From NCBI RefSeq assembly GCF_000192795.1, contig NW_007360658.1, positions 1 to 34,982 on the forward strand: a stretch of DNA of 34,982 nucleotides. The letters are read 5' to 3'. The DNA comes from Vavraia culicis subsp. floridensis (lineage: Eukaryota > Microsporidia > Pleistophoridae). The position numbers and the translations under genes were made by a program. A model generated the notes under the pieces. That model made no database searches and was not told where the DNA came from. It saw nothing but the letters and a program-made list of their open reading frames with translations. The first letter of the stretch is position 1. Every line of letters begins with the position of its first letter. This document shows positions 31,070-34,982 of this stretch, in pieces.

Positions 31070-31996
31070 ATGCAGATAAATTTAAACTTCCGTTCAACCA
31101 AATACTCCCTAGAAGTTGAAGAAAACGAGAAGATTGGCGCTGCGCGCGACAAGTTCTTTGACATGATAAAAGAGAACCATTCAGACGTAAACGTAAATGA
31201 TCTTAAATTTGTTGGCATGGCCAAGTTTTTGGACAACGAAAAAACGTTCTCCGAGGAGGGCATTAAGCCTGGTTCGACCATTTTGGTGCACAAGGCGCTG
31301 CCCAAGAAGGAGAAAGAAAGGGAAGACAGGAAAGAGACGAAGACGAGCACCAATACAGGTGCACCTATGCCGCCATTCACCAACATGAACGTGCCGCCCG
31401 TTGATGCGTTCGGCGGCGGTATAAACTCGAGCGTAATCAACAACCAGATGAACCTGCTGCTCAACGATCCGGAGACCCTCGATCTGACAATTAAGACAAT
31501 CATGCCCTCCGCAACGAACGAGGAGAGAGAACTGTACAAAAAGACGTTTGTGGAAAATTGCAGAAGGTTTAAGGACAATCCTGAGCTGCTCAGACAGATG
31601 ACCAGCCAGATGCAGGGCATGATGGGCGGCGGCAACGCCAATCCATATATGCCGGTCAGTCCGGCCATGAATCCTTATTCGCCCGTTATGCCGAATTACG
31701 GTGTTCAACCACCACCATACAATCCATATTACATGAATCCATACGCACAGCAGCAGTATCCTATGCCATCGCCGACCATACCGTGTTTCCATGGTTTTTA
31801 TCCGCTCAACTACAGCATACCTGGACAGCCAAAGGAAGATATGGAGAAGAAGTTTGAGGCACAGCTTGAGATGCTTAATGAAATGGGATATACTAACAAG
31901 CAACATAATTTGCAGGCTCTGGCACAGACCGGCGGAAATGTTAATGATGCTGTTAATTTGTTGTTGGATTGGTTGGCAGGGCAGAAAAAGGAGTAG
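31070..31996 (+). CDS. DSK2: Ubiquilin/Dsk2 homologue (UBL-STI1-UBA shuttle protein)
   Basis: A 308-residue protein with the full ubiquilin architecture. An N-terminal ubiquitin-like domain (about 1-75; GMAKFLDNEKTFSEEGIKPG) would bind the proteasome; an STI1-like region (about 121-190; NQMNLLLNDPETLDLTIKT...NPELLRQMTSQMQGMM) binds hydrophobic client segments; a Pro/Tyr/Asn/Met-rich linker (about 188-255) follows; and the C-terminal UBA domain (about 258-303; KFEAQLEMLNEMGYTNKQHN...VNDAVNLLLDWL) carries the MGY/F ubiquitin-binding loop. Dsk2 carries ubiquitinated or misfolded proteins to the 26S proteasome, whose ATPase Rpt4 is also in this window. It is a little shorter than yeast Dsk2, with one STI1 block. 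Rad23 is excluded because it has two UBA domains and an XPC-binding domain. Confidence 0.9.
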   Translation: MQINLNFRSTKYSLEVEENEKIGAARDKFFDMIKENHSDVNVNDLKFVGMAKFLDNEKTFSEEGIKPGSTILVHKALPKKEKEREDRKETKTSTNTGAPMPPFTNMNVPPVDAFGGGINSSVINNQMNLLLNDPETLDLTIKTIMPSATNEERELYKKTFVENCRRFKDNPELLRQMTSQMQGMMGGGNANPYMPVSPAMNPYSPVMPNYGVQPPPYNPYYMNPYAQQQYPMPSPTIPCFHGFYPLNYSIPGQPKEDMEKKFEAQLEMLNEMGYTNKQHNLQALAQTGGNVNDAVNLLLDWLAGQKKE

Positions 31997-32437
31997 ATGG
32001 GTTGCTATTAAAGGGTAGTTAAAGAATTTTTTGTACTTTCGGTAGGTTTGTTGTGTAGCTGTTCTATTGGTAATGTTTATTCTTTATTGCTGTTATGATA
32101 AGGTGGTTTATTAACGATAGGTGGTATGTTGAATGCGTATAGTTCAGTGGTTGGCATTGAAGTATTGTCATGGCCTTTTATCCGAACTTAAATATTTACT
32201 TTACAAACGTTAGTAACGGCCGTAACAAGATAAATGCGATCTAACTCACACGATGCTATGCCATACGTGATGGCACGGTTCATTTGAAAGCTTAGGATGG
32301 TTTTGAGACGAACACTGATATGAGGGCCAATATTCAGTCACTAAAAACGATTTTACTAACTGTCGCTTATTCATCTCCTCGTACAACACAATCCAAACTA
32401 ACACACTCTTCTGGTCCGCTGAGACGATCGTTGTCAC
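31997..32437. other. Intergenic region, no gene seen
   Basis: AT-rich 3' flank of the ubiquilin gene leading into the decayed frame that begins at 32438. In-frame TGA at 32420 closes that frame upstream. Confidence 0.4.
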
Positions 32438-32843
32438 ATGCCCTTAGTTCCTGATGGAAATAGTGTACCATCTGCTCAATGCCTTCATTTTAACATAGAG
32501 ATGTATCGCAACCGCAATGCTGATCTTAATGTAAGCCGTGATTTATGCGACACTTCCTCTCATGAGCACTTTGAGGAATTTTTATTCTCAGATCTGCAGA
32601 TAAATGTGATTCTCGATAACCTAACACCCAGTCAGGAAAGCGTGCTCAATACTCAACCTATTATTATTATTCTTAGAAGAGATGCTAGACGATTTTTCAC
32701 TTATACCTTTCACAGAACGACCATTTTCTCCTGTCAATATCTGTAAGGCAATAGACAAACATGAATGTGCCAACACGTATTTATTAATGCAGCTCATTAG
32801 TTGCCCGATTAACAGCAACAATTTTCTAAAACAATGGAGGTGA
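32438..32843 (+). pseudogene. Frameshifted gene remnant
   Basis: Two protein-like reading frames abut. The first (from ATG 32438) reads sensibly to ...NLTPSQESVLNTQP and then turns implausible. From 32658 the next frame reads LLLFLEEMLDDFSLIPFTERP and on to NNFLKQWR, stopping at TGA 32841-32843. The switch falls on an (ATT)n-like tract, CTATTATTATTATTC, a natural slippage site. Together the pieces span about 135 codons with ordinary composition. I recognise no family; an in-frame stop at 32420 shows the 5' part is also lost or short. A sequencing error in the tract would turn this into one intact gene. Confidence 0.4.
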
Positions 32844-32847
32844 ATTC

Positions 32848-32904
32848 ATGAAATTAGCAAATCTAAAACTGCTTGTCACGCTTTTATCGGTGCATGACAG
32901 TTAG
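32848..32904 (+). pseudogene. Orphan signal-peptide frame
   Basis: Five bases after the relic, an ATG opens an 18-residue frame, MKLANLKLLVTLLSVHDS, that has the form of a signal peptide and then stops at TAG. After the stop, neighbouring frames also read short protein-like pieces. It may be the broken start of a secreted protein gene. Confidence 0.3.
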
Positions 32905-33301
32905 ACTATCTCACAACATACGGTACGAATTGCTTTCTTGAATGACATGTTATCCGTAGTATGTTCGAATAGATCACAATATCATACCAACTCTTATTTT
33001 TGGTAAATACTTCATTACTGTTAACATGACAGAGCAGTGATCTCAACACAAGCGGTTTTAAATCGCTTCACAGATCAACAAAGACCTTAATTTTTTATAT
33101 CAACAAATTTTCTGCAGCAATGGCGTTGATCATATGCAAGAGACACAATCCATTGTGTTTAGATAGATAGTATCACTTATGCTGTTACATGTCATTAACA
33201 TGTTATAGATTGCTTGAATACCATGAACAATGAGACCTGAGAATATTACAATCATAAAAGAGAAATGACCAGCACCAGAAGATCGAAAAATAACTTAACT
33301 T
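32905..33301. other. Intergenic region before the LRR gene's 3' end
   Basis: No gene seen. AATAAA on the minus strand overlaps the LRR stop codon (33301-33306). Confidence 0.4.
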
Positions 33302-34981
33302 TTATTTATAAAGCTCGAAAATGGTTTGTTCTTCATTGCACTTATCTAACCACTCACATCGTTCCTTAAGAGATCTACATCTTGACGAAAAAAACTCACG
33401 GAGAATATGCGCCTCTTCTCTAGATATGTAGGAACTTTTATAACAGAACACAAGTACATCAAGCTGTTTGAACGTCTCAAAAATATTTTCGATCAAGTTA
33501 TTTAGCTGATCTGGCGAAATTTCTGATAACTTTTGAATTTTTTCTAACCTTGTCCAAGAATCTGTTGGTGCTTCAAATATCACCAGTTTCTTAATACCTG
33601 CGAAAGCTTCAAAATATTGACACAACATAAGTTCGATTAGTTCTTCATAAGCTGAATCTATGCCAATATGAAGAGTGTGGAGTTTTAGATGCACCACATT
33701 CTTACCCTCCACCAAATTCCGTTTGTTCACATCAACTTTTGCAGGTTGGTGTTTACCATCATTTCGATTGGTGAGGCTATCAAATGATGACCGAATGGAT
33801 CTAATGTTTGTAACAAATCTTTTCAGCTTGTTTAAACGGATTTTCAAAGATTTAAATATACCATAATTTCGATTGGTGAGGCTATTAAATGACGACCGAA
33901 TGGATCTACCGTCCACATAAAATTCTTTTAGCTTGTCCAAAGGTTCTATTGACCTTACCAGTTCACCAATGGTCATCTTAGAATTAACAAAAAGTTTTTC
34001 TATTGGACCTTTTAAACTGCTTAGTTGTCTTCGTAAAAGCTCATACTTGACATCCCAACTTTTTACAAGAATTTCAAGATGTTTCAACGTTTCCAGTTCA
34101 GTTATCATCTGCATGAGTTCTTTATCTACACACCAGCAATTTATTCTCAGTGTTTCCAACTTTTTCATTTGTATTCCACTGGTTGACCAGCTATTCAGCC
34201 CTAAATCATGATGGCCAGTATCAATTTCTAGAATTTCAAGAGCAGCAAAGTCTAGGAGAGATATATCGAAAACACTACAAACATTCCATGCTACGTTAAT
34301 ACTAAAACAAATCAATATTAAATGCTTAAGTTTGCTTCGGTTAATTTCTCTTAGAAAATTGAAAGTGATCTCTACATCCCTGATGCTAATTACTAAATAT
34401 TCTAATCTAGCACCATAACACTGAGAAGGCGAAAGCAGCTGTTCACAATATTTCTCGCCTAATGATAAATGCCGTAAACCATCTACTATTTGGTCACTGA
34501 GTACAACACTCGCATATTTACCCATGTTTACCGTCAGATTGCATAGTTTTGTGCACTTATTTAGATTGATTTTGATTATTACACTTTTTTTACTAACCGG
34601 AGAATATGGATAGTCAAAACACCTCTGGCACTTACTGAAGCAGATAGTCTCATAAGACTTTGCAAAAGTTACCTTAATTTCTTTCAATTTTTGCACAGTA
34701 TCCTTGAAAGTGAGAAAAACACATCCAGTAAACCATAGACTTTCTAGTGTCATGTTACTCACTTTCTCTAAGAATTCATCCGTAACTAACATATGTTTCA
34801 CTTTAAGTGTACATAATCTTGGAATCGTTTCGAGACTAATAAAATCTTGCACTGTTTTACAAGATTCACCGTTCCGATGTGCATGTAGATGCGTCAAGTT
34901 CCGAATATATAAATCGGTAATGAAACTAAATTTCTGCATTGTATCACCAAGATCGACATCAGATAAATTTCGTGAGGAACT
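33302..34981 (-). CDS. Leucine-rich-repeat protein, 5' end beyond the window
   Basis: At least 559 codons. The first ATG is at 34939, but the frame stays open to the right edge and the 14 codons before it (SSSRNLSDVDLGDT) continue in the same style, so the true start is probably outside. Many irregular LRR units occur, such as LKHLILICFSINV, LRHLSLGEKY, LETLRINCWCVD, LKHLEILVKSWDV and LHTLHIGID, with period near 22-28 residues. A cysteine-rich patch CFSKCQRCFDYP sits near residue 101-112 counted from 34939. LRR proteins form large, often secreted and rapidly diverging families in microsporidia; a signal peptide cannot be judged here because the N-terminus is missing. It contains a recent 35-residue internal duplication. 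Partner or function unknown. Confidence 0.82.
   Translation of the reverse strand, partial: SSSRNLSDVDLGDTMQKFSFITDLYIRNLTHLHAHRNGESCKTVQDFISLETIPRLCTLKVKHMLVTDEFLEKVSNMTLESLWFTGCVFLTFKDTVQKLKEIKVTFAKSYETICFSKCQRCFDYPYSPVSKKSVIIKINLNKCTKLCNLTVNMGKYASVVLSDQIVDGLRHLSLGEKYCEQLLSPSQCYGARLEYLVISIRDVEITFNFLREINRSKLKHLILICFSINVAWNVCSVFDISLLDFAALEILEIDTGHHDLGLNSWSTSGIQMKKLETLRINCWCVDKELMQMITELETLKHLEILVKSWDVKYELLRRQLSSLKGPIEKLFVNSKMTIGELVRSIEPLDKLKEFYVDGRSIRSSFNSLTNRNYGIFKSLKIRLNKLKRFVTNIRSIRSSFDSLTNRNDGKHQPAKVDVNKRNLVEGKNVVHLKLHTLHIGIDSAYEELIELMLCQYFEAFAGIKKLVIFEAPTDSWTRLEKIQKLSEISPDQLNNLIENIFETFKQLDVLVFCYKSSYISREEAHILREFFSSRCRSLKERCEWLDKCNEEQTIFELYK
33755..33959 (-). repeat. 105-bp internal tandem duplication in the LRR gene
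   Basis: Blocks starting at 33755 and 33860 share a nearly identical core of about 48 bp (ATTTCGATTGGTGAGGCTAT) and a more diverged remainder. They encode two copies of RSIRSSF(N/D)SLTNRN(Y/D)G with LNKLKRF/LDKLKEF before each, offset by exactly 35 residues. Confidence 0.85.
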
Positions 34982-34982
34982 G

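Noticed and set aside
31181..31906. 241-codon minus-strand frame over the ubiquilin gene
   Set aside because: It is a shadow of the UBL-STI1-UBA coding sequence, which is clear on the plus strand.

Overview
The window looks like nuclear DNA of a microsporidian with a relaxed, gene-poor genome, of the Trachipleistophora/Vavraia/Pleistophora kind. That placement is inferred: intron-free, often shortened fungal-type genes; a short C-run (CCC to CCCCCC) sitting 0-12 bases in front of most start codons, the hallmark microsporidian upstream signal; a eukaryotic tRNA gene with internal A and B boxes and a T-run terminator; a leucine-rich-repeat protein of the expanded microsporidian type; and AT-rich spacers of up to about 5.7 kb. 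Thirteen confident protein genes cover roughly 35% of the sequence. No rRNA, CRISPR, bacterial operon or intact transposable element is visible.

Layout. 0.9-8.7 kb is the densest part: proteasome ATPase Rpt4 (-), a DBP5-like DEAD-box helicase (+), a UBC12-like E2 (+) converging on a two-SUMO-like-domain Rad60/Esc2/NIP45 (RENi) protein (-), tRNA-Gln(TTG) (-) and a Pho80/Pcl-type cyclin (-). 8.7-18.8 kb is nearly empty and holds one strong gene, a WOPR (Gti1/Pac2) transcription factor (-). 18.8-23.3 kb carries a secreted, lysine/acid-rich orphan protein (+), a REX1-type DEDDh RNA exonuclease (+) and an unrecognised protein (+). 23.3-26.2 kb is a pyrimidine-rich spacer with a 19-bp tandem repeat. 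26.2-32.0 kb has a RING-H2 protein (+), a Dph7-like WD protein (+), a probable 63-residue protein (+) and the ubiquilin/Dsk2 homologue (+). 32.4-32.9 kb contains a frameshifted gene relic and an orphan signal-peptide reading frame. The right end is a large LRR protein (-) that runs off the window.

How they fit together. Five of the thirteen genes belong to ubiquitin/SUMO/proteasome biology (Rpt4, E2, RENi, RING-H2, Dsk2). Three act on RNA or translation (DBP5-like mRNA export, REX1, Dph7 for diphthamide on eEF2). Two are regulators (cyclin, WOPR). Nothing suggests operons; most genes have their own upstream signal. The C-run signal argues for later starts than the longest frame in the RENi, WOPR and REX1 genes, and coordinates here use those starts.

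Most unusual items: the compact WOPR regulator in a gene-poor region, the RENi protein with a preserved N-terminal SUMO-interacting motif, the E2 with a shortened HPN-to-cysteine spacing, and the decayed gene next to the LRR gene. I found no convincing new multi-gene system.
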